Shown in pieces: positions 52,490-64,000 of a stretch of 64,000 nucleotides of DNA. Numbering within the stretch: position 1 is the stretch's first letter; every line of letters starts with the position of its first letter. The DNA comes from Primulina eburnea (lineage: Eukaryota > Streptophyta > Magnoliopsida > Lamiales > Gesneriaceae): contig NC_133101.1 in the NCBI RefSeq assembly GCF_022965805.1, positions 7,518,569 to 7,582,568 on the forward strand, written 5' to 3'. A program made the position numbers and the translations under genes. Below the pieces are notes generated by a model. The model was not told where the DNA came from and ran no database searches. It saw only the letters and a program-made list of their open reading frames with translations.

Positions 52490-55400
52490 GTGGAGCGAGC
52501 AGTCACAGAATCGGACAAGAGATAAATGTTAAATTAGTTCCTAATCTATCTATTCATTAAATTCTCTAAACCTGAAATTTGATGAAACTAATGAAGGAAA
52601 TCAGATAAATATTTCCTGAAATGGAAAGAAAACATAATGTATTGGACTCCATTGTTTCCCAAGAAGTTATAAAACTATAAAAACCAAAATACAACGTAAT
52701 TATTTGTGCTGGATTTAATTAATTTCTCGAATAATTTTCTCAAATTCAAAATTTTCAATCCAAATACATCATATTACATCTGTCAGCAAAAATGAGAAAA
52801 TAATATACACAAGACTCTCAATCCTATGTTTCTCGCTTAGTTGCTCGAATATTTTGTCAAATACAAAATAAAAATGATTTATAGAGATGTATAAAAGTGA
52901 AATTAAAATGGAAAAAAAATGATCATAAAAGTAACAAGTGCACATCTGCTTGACCAATGCAAAACCCTCTCATCCAAATCCCAGTAAAAGTATTCTTTCT
53001 TCAGGACAATTATTTGTGCTGGATACACACAGAGAGCATCTGATATTATATTTTCCAAGATATCGACTCAAGGATGCATATGCTCCATGTTCCCTCTCAA
53101 GAGAAGCCCGGCCATTCGGAAGAATCACATGCCTTAGTTATCGTAAGTCGAAACACAAGCCGGCCTGTTATTTAGAAAACGTGATCGATGTTTGATGTCT
53201 CAGGGAACATTCTCAGACAAATCTGCTTACAAAGCCCTATCTGAGATTACTGCAGTCATTCAAATTCAATACAAGTGAACAAGAATATACGAAAACATCG
53301 GTACTCCTTGACTAAAGACATTCAACTCGCCAAACTGATGCCAATAACTTGAAACAGCACAAACACGAACAAGATCAGAAAACACCCCAGAATCTTCATG
53401 CACATATCCTCTTCAAGCCACTGGATAAAATCAATGCCGCCATCCGTTTATTATTTCTTACTTTCTCATCATCCCAATCCCAAATTTCAAATCATCCTAA
53501 TCAATAGAAACCCATATGAATCAAACCACCAAAAAGTGAACACTTGAACCAATAATCATAAAAAAAACATTATTCCACCCGAATTCAATGTATCACACCA
53601 AAAATCAATCGCAGAAGTTGAAAGAGCTTTCAAACCCTTAATTTTCGAAAACATAAAACCAACACGAACTGCGGTTAGGAAAAAGCATCCAACATGCACC
53701 ACGAACCACAAAATAATATTTCGAGAGATTAAAGGAACAAAAAAGAACTGAAGCCAAAATTTTGTTAAAAGTCTTCACTCAAATTTCTCAACAAAATCGA
53801 CTAACATAATAAATAACAGTCATCACTCACTATATCATATCACAAAGATGTCACTAAAGCAAACAGATCAAACTCACGCTACTAGCTACGCTAAAACAAA
53901 ATAAAGTTAACTTTAGTTATCAATAGATCAATTAATAACTTAATAAAAATCAAGATCTACATACTATCATCATCATTCCATAAGATTCCTCCATAAAAAC
54001 AATATTTCTGATCTTGTAGCAGATAAACATGTTCTTTCAAAAGTCAATAACCAAATAATCATGCTACCATCATCATGATGGGGAATTATTAGAAGATTAC
54101 ATATCATTTCACCAAACACCGTTATACAAACCATATGGTACAATTCAGGTATCATAAATCTTCATATATATGAAAGAATGTTATACAATATAACCTCTCA
54201 CACCTATGTTACTACCTATGGAGTTTCCGTATGATGACACCACACCTCAACACCTGAGCATATCATCTCGGCCATTGCTACAACACGTGGGAATCGACAT
54301 CATCATTTCAGGAATCCACATCATTATCTATATTCGACATCACCTAATTTATATAATTCATTGGGTCAGAACCTCACATGTAAAATAAGCATAACCACGT
54401 ATCGGCACCCTTAGAATATCCTATATTTCCAGAAAGTTAGTATCCATATGATGAGATAATAATTTGATATGTTTCAGTCATTATCAAGTACCACCCATGT
54501 AGTACAAGAATTTCTCATGCACCTCAGTAGCATACAATTACCTTTAATAGCAGAAATAACATAATCTTAACTGTCCACATTATCTAGACACAATGGACAA
54601 GACTAAACTCACACAACCCACAATAGAATATCATGCTAGTCACATACACAAGTAGCAAGAGACACTTTACCATCTCTTCGTGTTTTTAACTATCATCTTG
54701 CAATTTCAACGGTCAATGATAATACAGACATTTATTGTATCAAGTCACCACATTGAACACACAAACGCACAAGTAAAGAATTCAATAAACATGTTATCTC
54801 ATGAGAAGACCATATAACTGTATAGATATGCACAATTAACATTGACCTCCAACACCTAAACCGAAGATCTTAATCATCCCAGACATCTAACCACTGCTCC
54901 GATACCACCTAATCTAGTACTCCTTCGATCTCGCACTAACTGCACAACTAACCAATTCTATACATAAACTAAACAATTGTAAATATCACACGAAGAAACG
55001 TACGCCAATTATGAACTCATATCCTGATATCATTTTCAATAATTTTTTAGCTAACACATCACAAAAAAGACCGTAAGCCAATTATCACCTCATATCCTGA
55101 CATTAGAGTAATTTATATCGTTATTCAGCTAACACAACACGGAGCCCATTATCAACTCAAATCATGACATTACAGTAATATCAATCATTATTTAACTAGC
55201 ACATCACATGGATTGTAAGCCAATTATCAACTCATATAAGAGATTAAAGTAACTTCAATCATTATTTAGCTAAAACATCACACGAAGGACCGTAAGCCAA
55301 TTATCTATGCCGTGAAACCAACAATAATAATCTCATGCCACTGTATATCACAAACCATCATAATCACAATCAATATATGCAACTAAAAACACATCCACAT

Positions 55401-57330
55401 TAACAACTCGTACCCAAATATATGGTCCCCTGGTTAGAATCACAAAATCATCATGTAGCACCAACTGCATCATCCAGTTACTGACAAATATAACAATCAA
55501 CTAGATACATCATCCACCGCCTGACCAAAATGAACCGCATGACATCAACATCATATCAAGTCAGATATATCATTCACTGGCTAATTATAATCCATTGGTT
55601 CTCGCAAGATAACAACCCACTGGTTCTACCAAATCAACAATCATATCATCCATTCCTCTCTTTGGTCTCATAATTACTGCTATATACATGTCACTCGGCT
55701 ACAAAACTCATGTATTTAGTTATTTACCGATCATGCAATCTTTCTAATCACATCTGGTCAATTACTAGCACAATACATTTCTTAGTGATAATACTTACCG
55801 TAAAATAAATTATTGTACTTGATTTGAAAATGAACGTACCTAGTAACATAAAATAATGATACATGGTTATCAACTGCTACCTGATTTCTATCAAAATGTT
55901 AATATAACACTGCCTCAAAATAATTTCAGATCTAAAAATAAGCATAGGATAATTTTAATACCACATATCAATATATTGCGACATAGTTTCAATCATTTCA
56001 AAGTTTCAACTAATAAAATTATGGTTACGGTATAAGAATGTAACATCATTTTAGAATGGCTCCAAAAAATGTCTGAGTTTTCAAATAATGAAGGGACAAC
56101 TTTACACTAATTTGACAACGCTGCAGACAAGCGTCAATCCTCCCAACATTGCAATTTATTATAATAATTTCTATTGTGTCATAGCTCAATACTGCCCAAA
56201 CCGGTACCGACTGAATAATAAATCAAGAGCTTCATTAATTCTTTGATGCATATTAGCAATTCAGGAATAGACTAATATAATTCAAGAGTTCAATTCATAT
56301 AAAGTTCTAGTCCAATTGTCATTCGTTTAATAAATAAGCTTTAATTTTATCCATAAGCTAGTACAAATTCAAAGAGATAAATAATATATACACGTAAATC
56401 CGCCTCATATTATTTAGTTATGGGAAATTACATTGGTCAATCAATTAGAACTCAACAAAATCAAAACGAGCAACAGTGGGTAATTGGTAGGCACATAAGA
56501 CCAAATTCAAAGATGCCATCAATTGCATATATTGAGTGTTACGCTGAAAGTCATTCAAGAGTAAATAATAGACCTGAGCAAATGCTGCATCATTAAAAGC
56601 AAGCAACCTGACCATGTAGAATTGCCAATCGATGAGGCACACTTAGCCATCCGATCAAGGTACACAAGAATCAAGTTTTAGTGCGAAATTGTGATGTTTG
56701 TTGCTTCTCTTGTATTCAAACATGTGATAAAATGAATTTTCTTGCCCATGATATCCTTTCATTCCATTCAACAAAATTCTTGAAGGTAGGAGGAGGCACG
56801 ATGAGAATATTTTAGATTGTTGAAACATCAGAAAGGTCACATTTTCATTAGTTTTCCCACCTGGTGCTTCCTTACATAATCTTACCGAAGAACTGTTCTC
56901 GAAGAAATATTTAGCAGTATCTACACAGCTAAACTTGCCAAAGAATGTTGGTAACAAGCTAGCACAGAACATTAGCAGCTGAAACTTCTCCAGCCAACTT
57001 CATTTTGCAGCCCCGGTTCAAGTTCTCAAATTAAAAACCAATGCACAAAATTTCTGGATGTATAAAACCAATCATTAAGTATTTTGTTAACGTCCTCTCC
57101 GAAATGTATTGTTCAGATTAGGCCCTAGTGCTCAAATGGAAAGTTTTTTTGGCAATTGCATGTCCAACAAATGACCAAAATTCCATCGCCAAAGGCAGGC
57201 CGGTCAAAATATATGTTTTGACAACAAACTGAGCAGCAACCAAGAGAGAAATTTAAAATCTCGTCATCGTTTGATTTCATGCAATAACGCTGCCAAACTC
57301 AAGAATATTAGGATCAAACTGGGGTAACTA
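52490..57330. other. Large stretch without a recognised gene
   Basis: No conserved domain in any frame. From about 54.0 to 56.0 kb the plus strand is visibly C-rich and G-poor with many CATCA words, unlike flanking DNA. It includes a degenerate tandem array (54987-55311). On the minus strand GGTGGTATCGGAGCAG (about 54893-54909) resembles a retrotransposon primer site, so part of it may be an old LTR element. 56.2-57.3 kb is ordinary AT-rich sequence. Confidence 0.5.
54987..55311 (+). repeat. Degenerate tandem repeat, about 4.4 units of roughly 75 bp
   Basis: Consensus unit: CACACGAAGGACCGTAAGCC, AATTATCAACTCATATCCTG, ACATTAAAGTAATTTCAATC, ATTATTTAGCTAACACAT. Units start near 54987, 55060, 55137, 55205 and 55279, the last being partial. 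Divergence between units is high, so the array is old. Confidence 0.75.
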
Positions 57331-58791
57331 GCTCAATATAACTGTAACCAGGAAGTTTTCGAACTCCTTTGTCTCTGAAATGAAATATATCCAACCATCT
57401 ATCAGCTTCTGCATACAGGTGGGACAAAAGCACGAAGTTACCAGCACTCCTAGGCTCAAATTCAAAAAAGTTTATGGGCTACGTCCTCACCTAGATCAAT
57501 ACCACGATGCAGCCTGCAAGCCCCAAGAAGAGCACCCCAAGCACCAGCACGAGACTCAACCAGCATTGACCGTATGAGCTCGTAAGCAGCCTTGAGCTTT
57601 CCTGATTTTCCCAGAATGTCAACCATAATCGCAAAATGATCAGGAGATGGATTAAAAGAGTATTCTCAAATCATCAGGTCAAAGTAACGGCATCCATCAT
57701 CAACAAGGCCAGCGTGGCTACAAGCTGTCAAGATAATTATGAAGGCCACGGCATCAGGTCTTATGCCTTCATCCAACATCCTGTTAAACAGCCGCACTGC
57801 TTGAGCACCAACTACATGAGTACTAAATCCCTGTATCATGGAACAAAGATAAATCATGTCACGTCTAGGCATCTCCTCGAACAAAATAGTTGTTCTCTTC
57901 ATATTTATCAACAAGAGCTGCAACAACATGAGGTTTTTTAAGGTTAAAGGAACCATTGCTCATATAAGATTCAATCCAGTTTGCTAGCTCAAAGGACCCC
58001 AATTGGGAACAAGCAGACATCAAGCTCACCATTTCAAATTCATCAGGTTTCACATCAGCAGACAAAATTTCACCAAAAACATTCACGGCCGCACCAGGCT
58101 TTCCATTTTGTACATACCCTAAGATCAAAGTAGACCATGAAACCAAATTAGGTAACTCATCGAACAACGCCCTTGCAGCTGCCATATCACCCGCTTTGGC
58201 ATATCCATCAATTAAAGTTGTAAATGAAACCTCATCCTTGGAAGGCATCATGTCAATAAGCTTTCTTGCACAGTTCAAATCACCAAACTTCACCAACCCC
58301 TTAATCTTCGAGTTCCAAGCCTCCTCATTCCGCTTCGGCATTTTATGAAACACATGTCTTGCAGCTCCTAGGTCCCCAAAATTCAAATAACCTGCCATCA
58401 TCGCAGTCCAAGAAGCCTCGTTTTTTATACGCATTCCATCAAACAACTTACTTGCACATTCAATCTCCCTACATTTGCCATAAAAATCGATCAAGCTGGA
58501 CCCAACAAACACATCCCCTTCACTTCCACACCTCAACACCACCCCATGAACAACCCTTCCCTCCCTGAGACCCAAATTAACAGTGCATCCCTTAATCAAA
58601 GAAGTAAATGTATATTCATCCGGAGCCACATTTAGCTCCCTTCTCATCCTCCTAAAAAGCAAAAAACAATCATTAAGGGAAATATTCTCGCACGGCGCTT
58701 TCAACATGGTGTTCCAAAGGTAAATATTTGGATCGGAAATGCAGACGAAAAGGTCGGTGATTGCTTGAAAATATTGTATTTTTTTACACAA
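57330..58791 (-). pseudogene. PPR (E-type) protein pseudogene
   Basis: From 58791 the minus strand encodes a run of PPR motifs (NIYLWNTMLKAPCEN, DEYTFTSLIKGCT, VFVGSSLIDFYGKC, ASWTAMMAGYLNFG, EAWNSKIKGLVKFG, VSFTTLIDGYAKAG, VSWSTLILGYVQNG, DEFEMVSLMSACSQLG). At ALVDKYEENN (about 57.9 kb) an apparent deletion of about 20 bases shifts the frame; the next motif continues as TILFEEMPRRDM ... DAVAFIIILTACSHAG. An in-frame TGA follows DLMI (57666), then PSPDHFAIMVDILGKSGK ... GAWGALLGACRLHRGIDLG (E domain) and another shift in a T run near 57466. The sequence ends LPGYSYIELVTP. Three disabling changes and a missing N-terminus make it a pseudogene. Its ancestor was probably an organellar RNA-binding protein. 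Confidence 0.9.
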
Positions 58792-59399
58792 TTGTTAATT
58801 CAAATATTTGAAACCCATAATTTGGTAGACGAAGAAAACATAATTATTTTGGTGTAAATATATGAGAGTTAAAACTAAATTTATAGTGTTGTCTGATTTG
58901 AAAAAATAATTATCTAGATACTCAATCTTAAATCAAAGATATATTTATATATTTTTTTCAAATTTATCGAAAAATAAATAATACAAATGAATTTTCTATT
59001 TTATTCTTATTCAATGGGTTAGAATAACTAAATTAATCATAGCAACACAAAATTCAATAATTACATTAATTAAAAAATACAAATTAAATAAAGAACATGA
59101 TGAACATGACGGTCACTAGGAGATAACTTCTCCATCATGGATTTTTAGACTGCCTTCATTACTCTTGGTTGATCACAAAAGTTTGTTGACGTTGTGGATT
59201 TCCCTCTAGAACCTTTGAGTCCGAGGACTTTCTTTTGGAACCATCCATCTGAGCTGATTTACGTGTGAAAACCAAATCTACGCCTTAGATATAGTTTTTC
59301 ATAGACGACGTCAATGATTTAGGAAAGTAAATCGGGTTTAAGCTTAATGGGCGATTATACTAGGTCAGAAGTATTTATTCTCGGGCATGCTGGAGATCA

Positions 59400-60963
59400 A
59401 GTGGAGAGTACCTGCTAGGAGAATTTGAACACTTAAAAGAGCAAAACGTTAGTGGAGCACCTGAAGGTTTCTCGACATAACTATTCCGACGCTCAAGTCA
59501 GTCAAGTGTTTTATGCAAAGAATGTATAAAGAGAGTGCTTTATAGTTAAAACTATCTGGATGCATTAATATCAAGTAAATCTTGTATTTATAGAGGAGAA
59601 GTCAATGAAAACATTTTTTTCAGTGCATGGTTGCTACTCATTGCAACATGGTTGCTCATTCCCTGCTCCCTGACACTAGCATATCTAACAACTCAGATTG
59701 CCTCTAGTCTAGTCATATCATCCCAACGTGCGCTGAGTGTCAGGCCCATGATTCCGAAGTATATGACATCCTATATTGTGGATACTACAAGAAAATAGAC
59801 ATTCAACAACACATCAAAGACAACAGGTTGTTATTAAAACCATTGTGTTTTTCTTTTAACAACGGTTTCAACTAAAACCGTTGTCGTAGTCCTAAAAAAT
59901 CCGCTCATAGACAACAGTTTTTTAAAAACCGTTGTCTTTGATTTGTTTACGACAACGGTTTTCTAAAAACTGTTGTCTTTTAACATTTTTTTGTGGGTCA
60001 AAGACAACGGTTTAAACCGTTGTCTATTAGCGTGTTTTTTTGAACAAATGACAACGATTTTCTAAAAACCGTTGTCTTTTAGCGTTTTTTAAGGGGTCAA
60101 CGGTTTTAGAAAACTGTTGTGGATTAGCGTATATTTTGGACAAACAACAACGATTATCTTAAACTGTTGTTATATTTAGCGACGACTTGGCTTAAACCGT
60201 CGCAAATTGTCTATAAATACCCGTGTTTTCGGTCCATTTTTCTCACACGATAGATTTTTCTCTTTTAGACGATTTTAATTTCGAAATATTATGAGTTTTT
60301 TCGCTTCAATGTTTGGTAAATTTCTAAGTGTTAGTTAAGATCATGAATATTATTAACTTAGTCAGATTGTACGTTTTTTTTTATAAAATTTATTAAATTA
60401 TAAAAATAATTTTGTTCTTTATTTTACATAAAAATATAGCGACGGATTTAGTAAAAAACCTTCGTTAATTAGCGATGGCTTAGTAAAACATCGTCGCTAA
60501 TATGCGACGGTTTTAACTGTCGCTAATTTGCGACGGTTTTTCAAAAAAAAAAATGTTGCAATATGATAGCTACGACAACAATTTTAACCGTTGTCGTTGA
60601 ACTCACTTTCAACAACACCCTCAATTACAACAGTTTTAAATAGCTTTATCCGTTGTCGTTTAGCGTTTTTCTTGTAGTGAGATTTGTAAACGACACATGT
60701 ACTGAGCTGTTTGGGCAGATGATCAAGGTGCGACAATGAGGACAGAGCCCTCAATCTCCTAAATCCTGTTACACTGCCAGGTTAGGCTGAGAGCCCGGGC
60801 TCATTCGAAAGTATGCTAGTATGATCATCTTCCCTAGTTTTGCAGTTCCGAGGGATGGTGCCCAAGCTGAGTTTTATCCTGGTTTTGAGTTATAGGATGA
60901 TCCGTGTACTGGCCCTTCTTTAGCCCGATTTATAGGATGATCTAGGTACTTCTCGGGGTATCA
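59400..60963 (-). repeat. Ty3/gypsy LTR remnant, reverse orientation, split by a CACTA element
   Basis: On the minus strand the right part starts TGATACCCCGAGAAGTACC (60963 leftward); the left part holds CCTCTATAAATACAAG (TATA, about 59583-59597), GACTGACTTGAGCGTCGG and GTGCTCCACTAACG, the standard order of a plant gypsy LTR. The two parts are separated by the 0.9-kb CACTA element. It resembles the LTR remnant at 4.2-5.0 kb. The inner border is approximate. Confidence 0.55.
59783..60679. mobile_element. Non-autonomous CACTA (En/Spm) element
   Basis: Right terminus TTTTTCTTGTAGTG (reverse complement CACTACAAGAAAAA) and left terminus TACTACAAGAAAATAG (first base changed). Subterminal arrays of CAACGGTTTTTAGAAAACCGTTGTC words in both orientations over several hundred bases are characteristic of CACTA ends. 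It contains a TATA-like GTCTATAAATAC at about 60211 and no transposase frame. The 3-bp flanks are GGA and AGA, so the duplication is imperfect. Confidence 0.8.
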
Positions 60964-61107
60964 CTGTATTTGGATAGAACTATTTGAATTTGAGAAAATG
61001 GTTTGAGAAAATTATTTCGAATAACCCAATCTTCTGAAAATCTAAATCCATTATATAACTTAAAATCTATGAATTTTAAGAGTATCAAACAAATGATAAA
61101 TCTAGGT

Positions 61108-61651
61108 TTTGAAATTAAAATTTTCAATCCAAGTGTATCAAAAATTAATATTATTATTTTTAACTAGTATTAGCACGAGATTTGTTTGAAGCGTGAATTA
61201 AACTTATTTTTTTCTACATATGTGTATATTTATTCTCATGTCCAATATTATAAAATATATTATAAGTAAATTAGGTTGAGTTTTGTTTATCAGATAAGTC
61301 TAAATATTAAATCAATAATACACATGAATTCAAAAATAAAATAAAAATTAATATATCAAAGAGACTTACGAAAATTGTACAAAAATTTCGTTGTTGATGC
61401 TACCAGCTTGAACTCAATCGAATATCTGTGACAACAAATTTTTATATATTTATTACGAAGTGTTATCTGTTAGTGATGTCATTCTTTTGGGTTTTGTAAT
61501 CTTGGACTAGATCTTAAGAGTTCTAGATCAAAGATAAGATGTCCTAGATGCTGCATTTTACTTGACATATTATATATTATGTCACGATCATTATGGTGCA
61601 TGTACATCACATTGGGCTTATTATACAATTGATATAACCCCGTTGGTAAGG
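61108..61651 (+). repeat. Direct duplication, copy 1
   Basis: Shares with 62400-62880 the order AAAATTTTCAATCCAAGTGT, CTACATATGTGTA, ATTATAAGTAAATTAGGTTGA, ACGAAAATTGTACAAAAATTTCG, GATGCTACCAGCTTGAACTC, CATTCTTTTGGGTTTTG, TTACTTGACA, ATATAACCCCGTTGGT. Non-coding. Confidence 0.85.
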
Positions 61652-62245
61652 AATCTTGGAAATGTCATGCTTTATGTATCGAAGCGAAGTAAATCAAGAC
61701 ATGTGCTCATATTATTAATAGTTTGAAATTATATATTTTTTATTTAATTAGATTATTGAAGTTTTTTCCTTATACAAAAGTTGTGATATTATGGTTTTCT
61801 AGTTCCATAAATTGCGTAACATTTCTTCTATAATATTTTTCCAGCTTAGGTTTTTTTTTTTTTTTTTTACTTTGAGAGAAAATTGTTGGAGGAAACAAGT
61901 TTGTTAAAAAACTTTGTTATTTAGATAGAGCTCAATCGATGGCAAACCTACACAACAAATTGATTTCCTAAGAGGTTTAGGTGTGTAAACGAGCTTCTTG
62001 TTCTTATTCCAAATTTGAAACATATTATGAAGCAGGGGAGCATTGTTCTTGAAGAAAAAGGCATTCCTAGTATGAAAAATAAGAAGAAGAAGGCGGTGAG
62101 TTGTGCATGAAATCGTGGTATATAACATAATTGTTAAATAATTAGTTTAATTATCCAAGGTAAATAGGTTCAAACTGTAATTGAAATCGTAATAAACCGG
62201 ATGTAGAAATGTTAGAAACCCGCATAATCGATTCAAGTGGTTCGG

Positions 62246-62322
62246 TTTCGGTTTCGATTTCGGTTTAGCCTTTCCTCAAGTCGGTTTCGGTTTCGGTTTA
62301 GCCTTTCCTCAAGTGAAAAAAA
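62246..62322 (+). repeat. Short tandem duplication GGTTTCGGTTTAGCCTTTCC
   Basis: Two adjacent units of about 38 bp ending GGTTTAGCCTTTCCTCAAGT, lying between the two copies of the half-kilobase duplication. Confidence 0.8.
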
Positions 62323-62399
62323 TATCAAGATTCCTGATGAGACCAAGAAATACTAATACAAGACCAGGCTCATCTTCATAAAGGCTTGGGTTCATGGGT

Positions 62400-62880
62400 T
62401 TAAAATTTTCAATCCAAGTGTGACGCGTGAATTAAATTTTTTTTCTACATATGTATAGTTATTCTCATGTACAATTTTATAAAATAAATTATAAGTAAAT
62501 TAGGTTGATTTTTTTATTAGATAAATGTAAATATTAAATCAATAAGACACATGGATTCAAAAATAAAATAAATATCAAAGAGAGCTACGAAAATTGTACA
62601 AAAATTTCGTTGCTGATGCTACCAGCTTGAACTCAATCAAGTACTCAATCAAGTACCCATGACAAAAATTTCGTTATCATTTAGTGATTTCATTCTTTTG
62701 GGTTTTGTTATCTTTAATATAGATCTTAACTATAGATCAAAGATACGTAAACATTGTCCGAGATATCCTAAATGTGCACTCCATTTTACTTGACACGTTA
62801 TATATTATGCCACAATCGTTATATTGCATGCATATCACATTGAGCTTATTATATAGTTGATATAACTCCGTTGGTGAGGG
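62400..62880 (+). repeat. Direct duplication, copy 2
   Basis: Second copy of the 61108-61651 sequence, shorter by small deletions and with an internal duplication CTCAATCAAGTA. Visible divergence is moderate, so the duplication is not recent. Confidence 0.85.
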
Positions 62881-63339
62881 TATTTCGCCGACTACGTTAG
62901 CCAATGACATCAATTGTCAACCATTTTGATATGCTGTGGGAGCCGCCACTTCTTGATGTGGCGACACATTTTGCTACACACTATGATACTTCTAGAAAGA
63001 GCATGATGATATTATTTTGAAATCTGGTATCCAGTATATTTGAATTCATGTATATTATAAAATCGTATACTCATAATTCGTATATGGCAAATTATCACTC
63101 ATTTCCTCGGTTTTGTATTTTTGGACGACCCGTTCAACGGACAGCGACAGTGGTAACAGGAGTTGGCATCTGGTTTTATCAGACAATGTGTTTTATGTTT
63201 CGCACATTGTTGTGTATTATATTACAGAATATGGTTATAGTCTTTAGATGGATGGTGGTGTTTTAATAAATAACACTAATAAAAAGGTGAATCTTGAAAA
63301 TTAACAAATTCTGGATATTTATTATGGATCTCATTACAA

Positions 63340-64000
63340 GTCAATATCTATATCTATATCTATATAAATATACCAATTGAATTGTGAATTTACTTTATTG
63401 TCCTTTATCTTTATTATTATCTATTAATTATAATTATGCATTTACTCTTTTGTCTTTATCCTTATTATTTATTTACTAATTACTAAACTTTTAAATTCAA
63501 TCCTTATTATTAATTATTAATTACAATTATGCATTTACTCTTTTGTCCTTATCCTTATTATTTATTTACTAATTACTAAACTTTTAATCCTTATCCTTAT
63601 TATTTATTTACTAATTACTAAACTTTTAAATTCTACTAATACTAATATACTAATATAAATATATAAATGTGAATTGTGAATTTACATGAATATCATTACC
63701 TTCATTTAATAATAATCATTAATACATATTTTTTAATCATCTATATCTATATAAATATACCAATTGAATTGTGAATTTACTTTATTGTCCTTTATCTTTA
63801 TTATTATCTATTAACTAGTATTTAACCCGTGCGATGCACGGGATGATATTATTAAAAATTAGTGAAAAATGAATAGATAATTAAATCTATATCTATATAA
63901 ATATACCAATTGAATTGTGAATTTACTTTATTGTCCTTTATCTTTATTATTATCTATTAATTATAATTATGCATTTACTCTTTTGTCTTTATCCTTATTA
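63340..64000 (+). repeat. Array of repeated Helitron-like 5' segments, continuing past the window
   Basis: TCTATATCTATATAAATATACC, AATTGAATTGTGAATTTACT, TTATTGTCCTTTATCTTTAT, TATTATCTATTAA occurs at about 63352, 63742 and 63889; between them ATTATGCATTTACTCTTTTG and TTATTTACTAATTACTAAAC are repeated two to three times. TC-starting AT-rich 5' ends of this kind are typical of plant Helitrons, but no complete element is defined. Confidence 0.6.
63815..63842 (-). mobile_element. Helitron 3' terminus (hairpin plus CTAG)
   Basis: On the minus strand CCCGTGCATCGCACGGG (hairpin, 63826-63842) is followed by TTAAATA and CTAG (63815-63818), then host T, the textbook Helitron 3' end. It interrupts one of the repeat copies between A and T (CTATTAA/T...), the canonical target. 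The 5' end of this element is not certain. Confidence 0.7.

Noticed and set aside
53330..53425. Minus-strand 27-codon hydrophobic peptide (MCMKILGCFLILFVFVLFQV...)
   Set aside because: Too short, no upstream exon in frame (TAA just before), no known family.

Overview
This is a window of nuclear DNA from a flowering plant, most likely a eudicot. The protein-coding genes are split by AT-rich introns with GT..AG borders. The genes are typical plant ones (pectin methylesterase inhibitor, AT-hook/PPC protein, trichome birefringence-like protein, PPR, two cytosolic ribosomal proteins), and the intergenic space is filled with plant transposon families. A short inverted-repeat element built on GAGACCGTCTCAC occurs at least seven times; I associate it with asterids (possibly Lamiales), but that placement is tentative and from memory.

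Layout. 1-2968: 3' part of a Ty1/copia retrotransposon with an intact pol frame and its 3' LTR. 3292-4068: Mutator-like foldback element with a 9-bp target duplication. 4.2-5.0 kb: Ty3/gypsy LTR remnant with a hAT MITE inside. 6.4-7.1 kb: PMEI gene (minus). 7.6-8.6 kb: decayed Helitron helicase and LINE reverse transcriptase fragments. 11,325-19,739: complete, young chromodomain-type Ty3/gypsy element with two ORFs, near-identical LTRs, PBS, PPT and a perfect ATATA duplication. 20,268-20,965: hAT-like element. 22.4-25.3 kb: UMP-CMP kinase, 8 exons (minus), followed by the relic of a photolyase/hydrolase gene broken up by repeats. 28.6-30.9 kb: ribosomal protein uS10/RPS20 (minus) with a hAT element in intron 1. 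31.9-35.9 kb: ICln gene, 7 exons (minus), with a 1.6-kb inverted-repeat element in intron 2. 36.9-38.5 kb: ribosomal protein uS15/RPS13, 5 exons (minus). 41.5-44.5 kb: AHL1-like gene, 5 exons (minus). 45.3-47.9 kb: cluster of MITEs and SINE-like repeats. 49.0-51.8 kb: TBL acetyltransferase gene, 3 exons (minus). 52.5-57.3 kb: apparently gene-free, with a degenerate 75-bp tandem array. 57.3-58.8 kb: PPR pseudogene. 58.8-64.0 kb: gypsy LTR remnant carrying a CACTA element, a half-kilobase direct duplication, and a repeat array containing a Helitron 3' terminus.

All seven intact host genes lie on the minus strand and are single transcription units; nothing suggests a joint pathway. The two ribosomal protein genes share telo-box plus Site II promoter motifs, which fits coordinated expression. 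The kinase and the photolyase/hydrolase relic appear to keep an ancestral neighbourhood (from memory, At4g25280/At4g25290 in Arabidopsis).

The most unusual item is the gypsy element. A 168-residue coiled-coil ORF with its own AATAAA precedes gag-pol, and both start codons sit 3 nt behind a 3' splice-site-like sequence, with a GTAAGT donor in the LTR leader. This suggests that alternative splicing chooses which ORF is translated. All exon joins, element borders and counts were made by reading the sequence; no searches were run.
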